The notes under the pieces are model-generated. The model saw only the letters and a list, made by a program, of their open reading frames with translations. It searched no databases and was not told where the DNA came from. Below are positions 50,732-59,332 of a DNA stretch of 64,000 nt, in pieces. The translations under genes and the position numbers were made by a program. Within the stretch, counting starts at the first letter, position 1. Each line of letters starts with the position of its first letter. Source of the stretch: Nocardia alba NBRC 108234 (lineage in GTDB: Bacteria; Actinomycetota; Actinomycetes; Mycobacteriales; Mycobacteriaceae); NCBI RefSeq assembly GCF_001612665.1, contig NZ_BDAX01000001.1, forward strand, positions 1 through 64,000, in the 5' to 3' direction.

Positions 50732-52822
50732 ATGAAAGACCAGCTGGAACGGAAGGAATCGAACGCGCGACGAGTCGGCGCCGCCCGCTTCCGACGCACA
50801 CGGGGTGGTCGGACCCACACTCCGATCCACCACGACCCTCCCGCGCGCCCGGCGAAATCGAATCCGCTGACCGGAATTCGCGCACGGGTGATGGCCATCG
50901 TGCTCATCCCGAGCATCGTGTTCGCTACCGCGGTGATCGCGGTAGGCGTGCACCTCATCGAGGAGAACCGGCAGAACCGGGCGTGGGCCGAACTCATCCT
51001 CCGAGTGGCGCCGCATGCGGTGGACTTCAGTGAAGCCATGCTGCGGGAACGTCGATTCGCGATGGCTCGCGTCGCACAGCCGGAACTCGGCTCCGATGAG
51101 CTCAACGCCCAGCGCCTTCGCGTCGACGCCGCCGGCACGGCACTGCTGGAGGCCGCATCGTCACTCAGCGAACTCACCACCGGAGCGTTCGACGATTCCG
51201 CTCACCAGCTGCGTGACACGGTCCGCCGACTCGGCGCCGTGCGCGCGCGTACCGTCAGCGGTACCTCGACAGTCGACGAGGTGTACCAGGCATACAGTCT
51301 GCTCACCGCGACCGGGACGATCGCGGTCGAGGCATTGGTCCCCAGAGCTCCCGACGTGGACAGCGCTATCGCTTTGACCACGACCGCGACCCTGCTGCGC
51401 ACAGCCGACGCCATCTCCGCGGTGCAGGCACTCGTCGCGGCCGCAGGCGCAGGGACAGCACTCGATCAGGCCGCCTTACAAGCGTTCGCCACCAGGGTCG
51501 GCGCCTACCACGCCGACCTGGACTCACTGGCACAGAAGGACGATCCCGCCATCCGGGAGAGGCTCGTGCAACTGACCTCCAGCCCACAGTGGAGACAATT
51601 GGTCGAGTTCGAGAACGCCGTCGTGGCCAGAGGCGCTGCCCCCGCCCCGTCGGACCGCGACAACCCCGCCGAGCCGCTGCCCACCGATTCCGCGGCGGCA
51701 CAGCAGATTCTGGGACTGATGGTGAACGGCCTGTTGACGCTGTGGCGCACCAACTTCGCCGGTGTCCAACAGCGAGCGACCGACATCGCGGACAACGCCG
51801 TGCGCACCTCTGCCCTGACCGTGCTCGCAGCGCTGATCATCGCCGCCGTGACTTTCGTGCTGACCTCATGGTTGGCGAGCGGAATCATTCGACGACTCCG
51901 ACGCCTTCGACTGCACACGTTGGCCGTCGCGGACACCGAGCTGCCTGCGATCATGTCCCGGATCAGTGCTGGTGAGGCGATCGATCTGACCTCGGCTCTA
52001 CCTCCATCCGACTTCGGTGACGATGAAATCGGGCAGTTGGCACAGGCTTTCGACACCGCACAGCGCGCGGCGGTGTCCGCGGCGATGGCCGAAGCCCGGA
52101 CCCGCGGCGCGGTCAACGCGATCTTCTTGAACCTCGCACACCGCAGCCAAGCCATGGCGTCTCGCCAACTGGAAGTTCTGGACGTCGCGGAAGCTCACGA
52201 GGAGGACCCGGACAAGATGGAGCTGCTGTTCGAACTCGACCATCTGGCCACTCGTGAACGCCGCAACGCCGAGAACCTGATCATTCTCGGCGGTGAACGT
52301 CCCGGACGGCAATGGCGATATCCGGTGCCGCTCGGCGACGTCGTGCAGGGGGCGATCACCGAGTCCAAGGACTACACGCGCGTCACACTCAACCGTTTCC
52401 CTGATGTCTCGGTCAACGGCGGCGTCGTCGCCGACATCATCCACTTGCTCGCCGAGCTGGTCGAGAACGCCACCTACTTCTCATCCACGACCGCACCCGT
52501 CACGGTCTCGGGCAGACTTGTCGAAGGTGGCGCCGTCGTCGAGGTCGCCGACCAAGGGCGGGGGCTGTCCCGGCGGGAACTGAACCGAATCAATCGAATT
52601 CTCGACAGCGCACCGGATTTCGGCATCATGCACCTTTCCAGCGATGCGCGCATGGGGTTGATCGTGGTCTCGATCCTCGCCGGCCGCAACGAGATCGAGG
52701 TCCGACTCACCGAGTCGGACCACGGCGGAATCAAAGCGCTCGTGTTCCTACCTCTCACCTTGCTCGATGGCAGATCGCCTTCGGAGCTCGCCGGCGCCGG
52801 TCGTGCCCCGCTGCTCCGGTAG
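50732..52822 (+). CDS. Nitrate-sensor-domain (CvnA-like) histidine kinase homologue
   Basis: The 696-residue protein has a disordered basic N-terminus, a membrane helix (VMAIVLIPSIVFATAVIAVGVHL), a long helical periplasmic domain of the nitrate/nitrite-sensing type (AVDFSEAMLRERRFAMARVAQ), a second helix (ALTVLAALIIAAVTFVL), HAMP, and an ATPase domain (LLAELVENATYFSSTTAPV, VADQGRGLS, MGLIVVSILAGR). The dimerisation helix FLNLAHRSQAMASRQLEVL lacks the usual H-E/D-x-R/N context, as in conservon CvnA proteins. CvnA is normally followed by roadblock, DUF742 and GTPase genes; these are absent here. Its promoter carries regional operator sites. Confidence 0.8.
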   Translation: MKDQLERKESNARRVGAARFRRTRGGRTHTPIHHDPPARPAKSNPLTGIRARVMAIVLIPSIVFATAVIAVGVHLIEENRQNRAWAELILRVAPHAVDFSEAMLRERRFAMARVAQPELGSDELNAQRLRVDAAGTALLEAASSLSELTTGAFDDSAHQLRDTVRRLGAVRARTVSGTSTVDEVYQAYSLLTATGTIAVEALVPRAPDVDSAIALTTTATLLRTADAISAVQALVAAAGAGTALDQAALQAFATRVGAYHADLDSLAQKDDPAIRERLVQLTSSPQWRQLVEFENAVVARGAAPAPSDRDNPAEPLPTDSAAAQQILGLMVNGLLTLWRTNFAGVQQRATDIADNAVRTSALTVLAALIIAAVTFVLTSWLASGIIRRLRRLRLHTLAVADTELPAIMSRISAGEAIDLTSALPPSDFGDDEIGQLAQAFDTAQRAAVSAAMAEARTRGAVNAIFLNLAHRSQAMASRQLEVLDVAEAHEEDPDKMELLFELDHLATRERRNAENLIILGGERPGRQWRYPVPLGDVVQGAITESKDYTRVTLNRFPDVSVNGGVVADIIHLLAELVENATYFSSTTAPVTVSGRLVEGGAVVEVADQGRGLSRRELNRINRILDSAPDFGIMHLSSDARMGLIVVSILAGRNEIEVRLTESDHGGIKALVFLPLTLLDGRSPSELAGAGRAPLLR

Positions 52823-53008
52823 GCATCACAGGCGCGCACGCGCGAGATGTGCCGACGGCTCGGTCCTGCTCGGATCCGGGACAGGCCGACCCGCAGCCTC
52901 CCGAGGCGCGGGAAGGGACGGCGATGTCGCGCACGGCTTCGGCGAGCTTGTTACTGGGTGGACGTTGGCCGTATCCGGCTTCGTGGGGCGAATGACCGGG
53001 CGCCGACG

Positions 53009-53800
53009 TCAGGCGGTCGCCGCGGTCGGGGCCGCGGCGACCATCCAGTTGCTGAACTCGCTGGCCAGGTGCCATTGATGCTGGTGGATGAGCCGAGCGG
53101 GCAGGCTACCCGGGAACTGGCAGGTCAGTAGGGCTTCGAGCGCGCCGTCGCGGTCGCGGAATTGGTGGCGGACGCCGCCGATGACCAGGCCGTCGTCGAG
53201 TACGGCTTGGCCGGCGATCTGGATGGGGTAGTCGGGATCGGCGGGGATGGTCAGCGCTTCGGTTCTGGTGTAGTCGACGAGGAACCTCGACGCCGTGGGC
53301 GAGCCGCCGGTCGTTTCGACGACTTCCTGACGGCCGTCGGGAAGGCCGCGCAGGAGGTAGTGGTCCGGGGTGGCGTCGACCATATCGACCTCGGCGTTGG
53401 AGATGGTCAGGTTGTTGAACCAGTCGGCGAATCGCTGCGCGGAGTAGTGGGGGACGTGAAGTCGGATGACCGAGTACTTGACCCGGCCCCGGCTGGCGGC
53501 GACACCGACCCGCGACATCCGCTCGGAGATGGCCAGTTCGCGCTTGAGCAGTGCGTAGATTCCCGCGTGGCCCAGTCCGGTCTTCATGATGGTGAGGGCC
53601 TCGCGCTGGACATCGAGGGGCGCGTCGAGTGCCCTGCCGATCGTGAAGTCGGGCAGGAGTTCGGCTACTCCGCGGCGCCCCAGGCGTGCGGCGAACTTCT
53701 CGAGCACCGCTTCGGCGCGCCGCGCTTCCCAGGCGCGCACCTGCTGGCGTGTGACGTTCTCCTCGCCGAGGAACGTTCGGATTTCGATGGGATCGTCCAT
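53009..53800 (-). CDS. Unknown protein, cytosolic member of a paralogous pair
   Basis: The 263-residue protein has no signal peptide. Its second half (ATPDHYLLRGLPDGRQEVVE, then FLVDYTR, GGVRHQFRD, and IHQHQWHLASEFSNWM) aligns closely with the divergent neighbour at 53974-54852. The first half is helical (VTRQQVRAWEARRAEAVLEKF). The conserved HY, DGRQEVVE-TGG, RHQFRD and HQWHLA..F.NW residues look like a functional site, perhaps a small enzyme or binding fold. I do not recognise a named family. AGGT precedes ATG 53800. Confidence 0.75.
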   Translation of the reverse strand: MDDPIEIRTFLGEENVTRQQVRAWEARRAEAVLEKFAARLGRRGVAELLPDFTIGRALDAPLDVQREALTIMKTGLGHAGIYALLKRELAISERMSRVGVAASRGRVKYSVIRLHVPHYSAQRFADWFNNLTISNAEVDMVDATPDHYLLRGLPDGRQEVVETTGGSPTASRFLVDYTRTEALTIPADPDYPIQIAGQAVLDDGLVIGGVRHQFRDRDGALEALLTCQFPGSLPARLIHQHQWHLASEFSNWMVAAAPTAATA

Positions 53801-53973
53801 GTCAGCTACCTTTCGTTAAAGCTATAGAAACTGGCGTTAACACTGCCTTCCTGCGCCTGGAAACGCAAGTTCGTCTGGCGTTAATTATGCGCAAGCCGTT
53901 GACAGAGTGACGCCGGTAACGGAAGCTGTGTTATCGCAAGTTTAGCTAGCTTTAAATCGAAGGGAATTGGTCA
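53801..53973. promoter_or_regulatory. Divergent regulatory region with repeated motifs
   Basis: TTAAAGCTA (53816-53824) and TAGCTTTAA (53947-53955) form an inverted pair at the two edges, one next to each gene. Between them CTGGCGTTAA occurs twice (53831-53840 and 53875-53884). The region is AT-richer than its surroundings. It should hold two promoters and shared operators, possibly for the TetR gene at 54931. Confidence 0.55.
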
Positions 53974-54852
53974 ATGCTGACCAGAAGAAACTTCATCGTC
54001 CGTGCCGCCGGGGCGACGGCCGCCACCGCGGCGGTCGCTTACGCCGGTGCGGGAACCGCTTTCGCCGACCGTGGTCCGTCGGCAGCCGGATTGCGGACAT
54101 ACATCGACGGTCGCCTGGTCGACCAGGGCAAGGTCGTCGAGTGGGAACGGCGTCGACTGTCGGTCGCCGCGGCGCGGCTGCGCAAGGACTACGTCGGCCT
54201 GTTGACCGGTGAGCTCGACTCACTGCTCGCCCGCTTCGCGATCGAGGTCGACGACATCCCCGCCGCCCGAGCAGTGCTGGCACAGGCTCGCGTGCTGATC
54301 GGCTCCAGCGGATTGCGGGAGCTGCTCGCCGGTGAACTCGTCGCCTCCGAGGCCGCCACCCGCGCCACGCTCGCGGCCTCGGGTGGACGCTGGGCCGTGT
54401 CGACCGTCGAGATCGCCAGCGACCACGGCACCGCGCAGGGCTTCATCGACACATTCGACCGGGCGCGGGTGGGCAACGACCAGGCGTTCTGGACCGACGC
54501 CTGCCCGGACCACTACATCATCGCCACCATGCCCGACGGGCGACAGGAAGTCGTCGAGGTGACCGGTGGAGCCATGCTCGCCAGCAGGTTCCTCGTGGAG
54601 TACACCGACCCGGCGAAGGTGGTGGTCGCCGCGGATCCGGCCTACCCGTTCGCGGTCGCCGGCGCGGCCAGGCTCGCCGACGGTGAACTCATCGGCGGGG
54701 TCTGCCATCAGTTCCGTGACGAACCCGGTGGTGGGTTCCGCAGTCAACTGAAAGTCGCGTTTCCGGCGGCGGTGCCCGGCCTGTATATCAGCGAGCACCA
54801 GTGGCATCTCGCGACCGAGTTCGGCAACTGGATCGAGGCATATCTGCGCTGA
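53974..54852 (+). CDS. Unknown Tat-exported protein, paralogue of the divergent neighbour
   Basis: AAGGGA precedes ATG 53974. The N-terminus is a twin-arginine signal (MLTRRNFIVRAAGATAATA, cleavage near AFADR), so the 292-residue protein is probably exported folded. The mature part has a helical first half and a C-terminal half (ACPDHYIIATMPDGRQEVVE, FLVEYTD, GGVCHQFRDE, SEHQWHLATEFGNWI) shared with the cytosolic neighbour at 53009-53800. The pair probably arose by duplication and acquired different locations. Function unknown. Confidence 0.75.
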   Translation: MLTRRNFIVRAAGATAATAAVAYAGAGTAFADRGPSAAGLRTYIDGRLVDQGKVVEWERRRLSVAAARLRKDYVGLLTGELDSLLARFAIEVDDIPAARAVLAQARVLIGSSGLRELLAGELVASEAATRATLAASGGRWAVSTVEIASDHGTAQGFIDTFDRARVGNDQAFWTDACPDHYIIATMPDGRQEVVEVTGGAMLASRFLVEYTDPAKVVVAADPAYPFAVAGAARLADGELIGGVCHQFRDEPGGGFRSQLKVAFPAAVPGLYISEHQWHLATEFGNWIEAYLR

Positions 54853-54930
54853 CCCAGGGTGGGGCAGGACGCGTAGGTCTCATCAGTCGGCATTTGGGCG
54901 TACGGCGTGGCCGTCGAGTAGAACTGGACT

Positions 54931-55560
54931 ATGGATCAGAGTGGACTCGATGCCGACGACAAACAGTCGGTGACACCCCCGGGTCCGCGTAAGCGGACCG
55001 GGGGACGCTCGGCGCGGGTGCGTGACGCGGTGCTGACCGCGACTCTGGAGCAGGTCACCGAGCACGGCATCGAGGGTTTGACCATCGGTGATGTCGCGGC
55101 CCGCGCGGGTGTCGCCGAGACGACGATCTATCGCCGCTGGGGCACCCGCACCGCGTTGATCGCCGAGGCTGTCACCGAGCTTGCCGCCGTCGGGAATCCC
55201 GCGCCGGATACCGGAAGCTTGCGATCGGATCTGGCGGTGCTGGCCGGACAAGTTTCCGACCTGATCTCCCGGCCGGGGATGGCGCGGCTGGTGGGCACCA
55301 CCGTGGCTCTGTCGTCCGATCCGGAGGTTGACGCCGCGCGCCGCAGATTCTGGAACGATCGCTTCGAGCGGAGCTCCCAGGTGATCACGAACGCGGTGGC
55401 GCGCGGTGAACTCCCGGCATCGGTGAACCCGCGCGCAGTCCTCGAAACCCTTTCCGCGCCACTATATTTCAGGCTATTGGTCGGAGAGCAGGCGATCGAT
55501 GACGTGTTCATCGCACGCTGCATCGACGACACACTCGCCCTCCATGGCAAACGGACCTGA
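54931..55560 (+). CDS. TetR-family regulator
   Basis: The 209-residue protein has a disordered N-terminus, an HTH (LTIGDVAARAGVAETTIYRRWGTRTALIAEAV) and a helical domain with RFWNDRFERSSQVITNAVARGELP. The C-terminus resembles the TetR_C_16-type ligand domain. It lies 78 bp downstream of the exported unknown gene and is convergent with pcaJ, separated by a strong terminator. It most likely controls the paralogous unknown pair, inferred from position only. Confidence 0.8.
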   Translation: MDQSGLDADDKQSVTPPGPRKRTGGRSARVRDAVLTATLEQVTEHGIEGLTIGDVAARAGVAETTIYRRWGTRTALIAEAVTELAAVGNPAPDTGSLRSDLAVLAGQVSDLISRPGMARLVGTTVALSSDPEVDAARRRFWNDRFERSSQVITNAVARGELPASVNPRAVLETLSAPLYFRLLVGEQAIDDVFIARCIDDTLALHGKRT

Positions 55561-55590
55561 GGACAGTCACGCTTCGCGAACGGATCAGGT

Positions 55591-55630
55591 CGGCGTGAAG
55601 CCCGCACCCTTCCGTGTGGGCTTCACGCCG
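55591..55630. terminator. Strong 17-bp hairpin between convergent genes
   Basis: The arm at 55591-55607 pairs with 55614-55630 with one G-T pair and a six-base loop. It lies between the TetR gene and pcaJ. Confidence 0.85.
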
Positions 55631-55634
55631 GATC

Positions 55635-56288
55635 TCATCGGGCAGGGGCGGTGGCGAGTGCGATCGTGAAATCTGCTCCGGTGGCGGCCCGAATGTCGGA
55701 TTCGCTGACTCCTGGGGCGGTTTCGACGAGTGTCAGCCCGTCGGGGCCGATGTCGAGCACGGCCATCTCGGTGATGATCCGGTGCACGCAACCCAACCCG
55801 GTCAGCGGCAGGGTGCACTGCTCGACGATCTTGGGTTCGCCGCTGCGGGAACGGTGTTCCATCATCACGATCACCCGTTTCGCGCCGTGGACCAAGTCCA
55901 TCGCGCCACCCATGCCTTTGACCATCTTGCCCGGAATCATCCAGTTCGCCAGGTCACCGTGGGCGCTGACCTGCATCGCGCCCAGCACGGCGACATCGAC
56001 GCAGCCGCCGCGGATCATCCCGAAGGACTGCGACGAGTCGAAATAGGAGGCGCCGGGCAGAACGGTGATCGTCTCCTTGCCCGCGTTGATCAGCTCGGGA
56101 TCGACTTCGTCCTCGGTGGGGTAAGGCCCCACGCCGAGGACGCCGTTCTCCGAATGCAGGACGACCGTGACGTTGTCGGGCAGATAGTTGGGTACCAATG
56201 TCGGCATCCCGATGCCGAGGTTGACGTACTGGCCGTCACTGAGTTCGGCGGCCACCCGCGCTGCCAACTCCTGGCGTGTCCACGTCAT
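55635..56288 (-). CDS. pcaJ: 3-oxoadipate CoA-transferase, subunit B
   Basis: The 217-residue protein has the CoA-transferase beta signature: [29 protein letters not shown] (catalytic Glu of the SENG motif), [29 protein letters not shown]. PcaIJ transfers CoA from succinyl-CoA to 3-oxoadipate. It starts in an ATGA overlap with pcaI. Sequence alone does not separate 3-oxoadipate from acetoacetate transferases; the adjacent thiolase, IclR regulator and hydroxyquinol genes favour the former. Confidence 0.85.
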   Translation of the reverse strand: MTWTRQELAARVAAELSDGQYVNLGIGMPTLVPNYLPDNVTVVLHSENGVLGVGPYPTEDEVDPELINAGKETITVLPGASYFDSSQSFGMIRGGCVDVAVLGAMQVSAHGDLANWMIPGKMVKGMGGAMDLVHGAKRVIVMMEHRSRSGEPKIVEQCTLPLTGLGCVHRIITEMAVLDIGPDGLTLVETAPGVSESDIRAATGADFTIALATAPAR

Positions 56289-57031
56289 GCCCGCACCGTC
56301 CTGTTCTCGATTCCGACCTCGACTGTGCCGACGTGCACCACGCGCTGTACGTGGATGCCGGGGGTGTGTACTTCGTCTGGATCCAGTTCGCCCGGTTCCA
56401 CCAGATGCTCGACCTGGGCGATGGTGATCCGGCCCGCTGTAGCGGCCGGGGGATTGAAGTTGCGCGCGCTGCGCCGGTAGACGAGGTTGCCGTGGCGGTC
56501 GCCCTTCCAGGCGTGGACCAGCGCGAAATCGGTGACGATCGCGTGTTCGAGCACGTAGGACACCCCGCCGAAGACGCGCGTCTCCTTCGGGGGACTGGCC
56601 AGCGCGATCCCTCCCTCGCCGTCGTAGCGCAGCGGCAGGCCGCCGTCGGCGACCTGTGTGCCGACGCCCGCGGGGGTGAAGAACGCCGGAATGCCCGCAC
56701 CGCCTGCCCGCATCCGTTCGGCCAGGGTGCCCTGCGGTGTCAGTTCCACTTCGAGTTCGCCGGCGAGGAACTGACGTGCGAACTCCGCGTTCGATCCTAC
56801 GTAGGAGCTGGTCGTGCGGCGGATCCGGTGGGCTTCGAGGAGCACGCCCAATCCGACGCCCGCGGTGCCGCAGTTGTTGCTCACGACCTCGAGATCGGTG
56901 GCGCCGTGGGCGAGTACGGCGTCGATGAGTACCTGCGGCACGCCGACCGAGCCGAATCCGCCGACCGCGAACGACGCGCCGTCCTGAATATCGGCGACGG
57001 CCTCGGCGGCCGTCGCAATGACTTTGTCCAT
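56285..57031 (-). CDS. pcaI: 3-oxoadipate CoA-transferase, subunit A
   Basis: ATG 57031 is chosen because the product begins [20 protein letters not shown], like subunit A enzymes; the frame upstream runs through the operators. The 248-residue protein has [20 protein letters not shown] (CoA-binding glycine motif), [12 protein letters not shown] and the strand [20 protein letters not shown]. Together with pcaJ it forms the heteromeric enzyme. A 36-bp operator (57055-57090) lies 24 bp upstream. Confidence 0.85.
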   Translation of the reverse strand: MDKVIATAAEAVADIQDGASFAVGGFGSVGVPQVLIDAVLAHGATDLEVVSNNCGTAGVGLGVLLEAHRIRRTTSSYVGSNAEFARQFLAGELEVELTPQGTLAERMRAGGAGIPAFFTPAGVGTQVADGGLPLRYDGEGGIALASPPKETRVFGGVSYVLEHAIVTDFALVHAWKGDRHGNLVYRRSARNFNPPAATAGRITIAQVEHLVEPGELDPDEVHTPGIHVQRVVHVGTVEVGIENRTVRA

Positions 57032-57054
57032 CACGCCAGCGATGCTAGCCGAGA

Positions 57055-57090
57055 TGTTCGTAATACGCACTTGTGTTCGCATAGCGAACA
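57055..57090. promoter_or_regulatory. IclR-type operator, copy 1 (pcaIJ side)
   Basis: The 36-bp segment starts TGTTCGTAATACG and ends GCGAACA; 28 of its 36 positions equal those of copy 2 (57121-57156). The ends TGTTCG/CGAACA are inverted. It lies close to the pcaI start. Confidence 0.7.
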
Positions 57091-57120
57091 GTTGCGCAGG
57101 CTGGAGCAGTCGACGTAGCG

Positions 57121-57156
57121 TGTTCGCAATACGGACTAGCGTTCGTATCATGAACA
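57121..57156. promoter_or_regulatory. IclR-type operator, copy 2 (regulator side)
   Basis: The segment starts TGTTCGCAATACG and ends TGAACA. It is a direct repeat of copy 1 at 66-bp spacing, about six helical turns, and may cover the promoter of the IclR gene. Confidence 0.7.
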
Positions 57157-57285
57157 CCTGTTCTTCGTGCACGCCGAGCCTCGTGCCGGGTCGTCGCGAC
57201 GTAGCCTCGGGCCCGGCTCGGTGCACCGACGTTCGCCACGGGGTGGACGCCATCGAGCCCAGTGGGAGAAGGAGTTACGGCAGCC

Positions 57286-58065
57286 ATGACAGAACCGTCG
57301 CCGGATTACGTGCAGTCCCTCGCGCGCGGCCTCGCCGTCATTCGAGCCTTCGATGCGGAGCATCCACGGCGCACCCTCAGTGAGGTCGCCCACGCGACTG
57401 ACCTGACCCGGGCCACCGCCCGGCGTTTCCTGCTCACCCTGGTCGAGCTCGGCTATGTGCGCTCGGATGGAAACCAGTTCTGGCTCACGCCGCGCGTGCT
57501 CGAGCTCGGGTACAGCTTCTTGTCCAGCTTGACCCTGCCCGATCTGGCGGGCCCGCATCTCGAGGCGCTGGCCGAGAAGGTTCGTGAGTCGACCTCGGTG
57601 TCGATCCTGGACGGCACCGACATCGTCTACGTCGCCCGTGTCCCCGTCAGCCGGATCATGACCGTGTCGATCAACATCGGGACCCGTTTCCCCGCCTACG
57701 CCACCTCGATGGGTCGGGTCCTGCTCGCCGACCTCGACGCCGACGCGCTGGAGAACTATCTGGCCACGGTCGAACTGACGCCCCTCACCGACACGACGGT
57801 CACTACGAAACGACAACTGCGCGCCGAGCTGGCCCAGGTCCGCGCGGACGGCTACTGCGTCGTCGACCAGGAACTCGAGCACGGTCTGCGGTCGATGGCG
57901 GCGCCGGTGCGCGACCAGCGCGGCGTGGTCGTCGCCGCGGTGAACATCTCCACTCAGGCCGCCCGCTACACGCTGCGCGAGGTCCGCGACTCCCTGGTTC
58001 CCGCCCTGCTCGAGACCGGTGCCGCGATCGAGCACGACCTCACCCGGATCCGATCCACCACCTGA
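57286..58065 (+). CDS. pcaR: IclR-family regulator, PcaR-like
   Basis: ATG 57286 has AGAAGGAG upstream. The 259-residue protein opens with DYVQSLARGLAVIRAFDAEHPRRTLSEVAHATDLTRATARRFLLTL (quoted in part; a winged HTH of the IclR type with the QSLxRGLxVI opening of PcaR/CatR/PobR) and ends with the effector domain (SVSILDGTDIVYVARVP; GYCVVDQELEHGLRSMAAPV). Such proteins activate or repress protocatechuate and 3-oxoadipate genes in response to pathway intermediates. It is divergent from pcaIJ and 18 bp upstream of pcaF. Confidence 0.85.
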   Translation: MTEPSPDYVQSLARGLAVIRAFDAEHPRRTLSEVAHATDLTRATARRFLLTLVELGYVRSDGNQFWLTPRVLELGYSFLSSLTLPDLAGPHLEALAEKVRESTSVSILDGTDIVYVARVPVSRIMTVSINIGTRFPAYATSMGRVLLADLDADALENYLATVELTPLTDTTVTTKRQLRAELAQVRADGYCVVDQELEHGLRSMAAPVRDQRGVVVAAVNISTQAARYTLREVRDSLVPALLETGAAIEHDLTRIRSTT

Positions 58066-58083
58066 CACCTACGAGGAAGAGCT

Positions 58084-59292
58084 ATGCCCGAAGCTGTTAT
58101 CTGCGAACCACTGCGAACCCCGGTCGGACGATTCGGCGGGGTTTTCAAAGACATCGCCCCGCAAGACCTCGCCGCGACCGTGATCACCGAACTGATCACC
58201 CGCACCGGACTCGACGCCACGACCGTCGACGACGTCATCCTCGGCCAGTCCTCGCCCAACGGCGAGGCGCCCGCGATCGGCCGCATCGCCGCGCTGGACG
58301 CGGGCCTGGGGGTCGGCGTGCCCGGCATTCAGGTGGACCGGCGTTGTGGGTCGGGTCTGCAGGCGGTGTTGCAAGCCTGCATGCAGGTGCAATCGGGCGG
58401 CAGTGATCTCGTCCTGGCGGGCGGTGTGGAGTCGATGAGCCGCACCGAGTTCTACGCCACCGACATCCGCTGGGGCATCCGTGGTGACGGGCCGGTGTTG
58501 CACGACCGCCTCGCGCGTGCGCGAATCACCGCCGGTGGCAAGAACTTTCCGGTCGACGGCGGCATGATCGAAACTGCGGAGAACCTGCGCGCGCAGTTCG
58601 CGATCAGCCGTGCGGACCAGGACGCGCTCGCCGTGCAGTCGCACCAGCGTGCTGTCGCCGCGCAACGTGATGGTCGCTTCGAAGCGGAGCTGGTTAGTGT
58701 CGCTGTGCCGCAACGCAAGCGGGAGCCGCTGCTGGTGCGCACCGATGAGCATCCACGAGCCGATACCGACCTGGACACGCTGGGCAAGCTTCGCCCGATC
58801 CGGCTTGGTATCGATCCTGAATCCACGGTGACCGCCGGAAATTCCAGCGGTCAGAACGACGGTGCGGCAATCTGTATCGTGACGACACCGCAGCGTGCAC
58901 AAGCACTCGGGCTGCGCCCCATGGCTCGACTGGCGTCGTGGGCCGTCGCGGGCGTACCGCCGTCCACCATGGGCATCGGGCCGGTACCCGCGACCGAAAA
59001 AGCGCTGGCGCGACTGGATCTCACACTCGACGACCTGGACGTGATCGAACTCAACGAGGCCTTCGCCGCGCAGACGCTGGCTGTGCTGCGGACCTGGAAG
59101 GTCGAACCCGACGACCCGCGCGTCAACCCCAACGGCTCGGGAATCTCCCTCGGTCACCCGGTCGGCGCCACCGGCGCCAGAATCCTGGCCACCCTGCTCC
59201 ACGAACTGACCCGCCGCGAAGGCCGCTACGGCCTCGAAACGATGTGCATCGGCGGTGGCCAGGGGCTCGCGGCCGTTTTCGAACGCCTCTGA
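58084..59292 (+). CDS. pcaF: 3-oxoadipyl-CoA thiolase
   Basis: The 402-residue protein has all thiolase active-site motifs: QVDRRCGSGLQAVLQAC (nucleophilic Cys), NEAFAAQTLAVL, GHPVGATGARIL (His) and MCIGGGQGLAAVF (second Cys). The neighbours pcaIJ and the IclR gene suggest that it cleaves 3-oxoadipyl-CoA to succinyl-CoA and acetyl-CoA. A general acetyl-CoA acetyltransferase is the alternative by sequence. It probably forms an operon with the IclR regulator (18-bp gap). Confidence 0.9.
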   Translation: MPEAVICEPLRTPVGRFGGVFKDIAPQDLAATVITELITRTGLDATTVDDVILGQSSPNGEAPAIGRIAALDAGLGVGVPGIQVDRRCGSGLQAVLQACMQVQSGGSDLVLAGGVESMSRTEFYATDIRWGIRGDGPVLHDRLARARITAGGKNFPVDGGMIETAENLRAQFAISRADQDALAVQSHQRAVAAQRDGRFEAELVSVAVPQRKREPLLVRTDEHPRADTDLDTLGKLRPIRLGIDPESTVTAGNSSGQNDGAAICIVTTPQRAQALGLRPMARLASWAVAGVPPSTMGIGPVPATEKALARLDLTLDDLDVIELNEAFAAQTLAVLRTWKVEPDDPRVNPNGSGISLGHPVGATGARILATLLHELTRREGRYGLETMCIGGGQGLAAVFERL

Positions 59293-59303
59293 TCCACCCG
59301 GGA

Positions 59304-59332
59304 CCCGGTCGCGACTACCTGTCGCGGCCGGG
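59304..59332. terminator. Hairpin between convergent thiolase and regulator genes
   Basis: CCCGGTCGCGAC (59304-59315) pairs with GTCGCGGCCGGG (59321-59332), one mismatch, five-base loop. It overlaps the end of the XRE-cupin gene. Confidence 0.65.
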
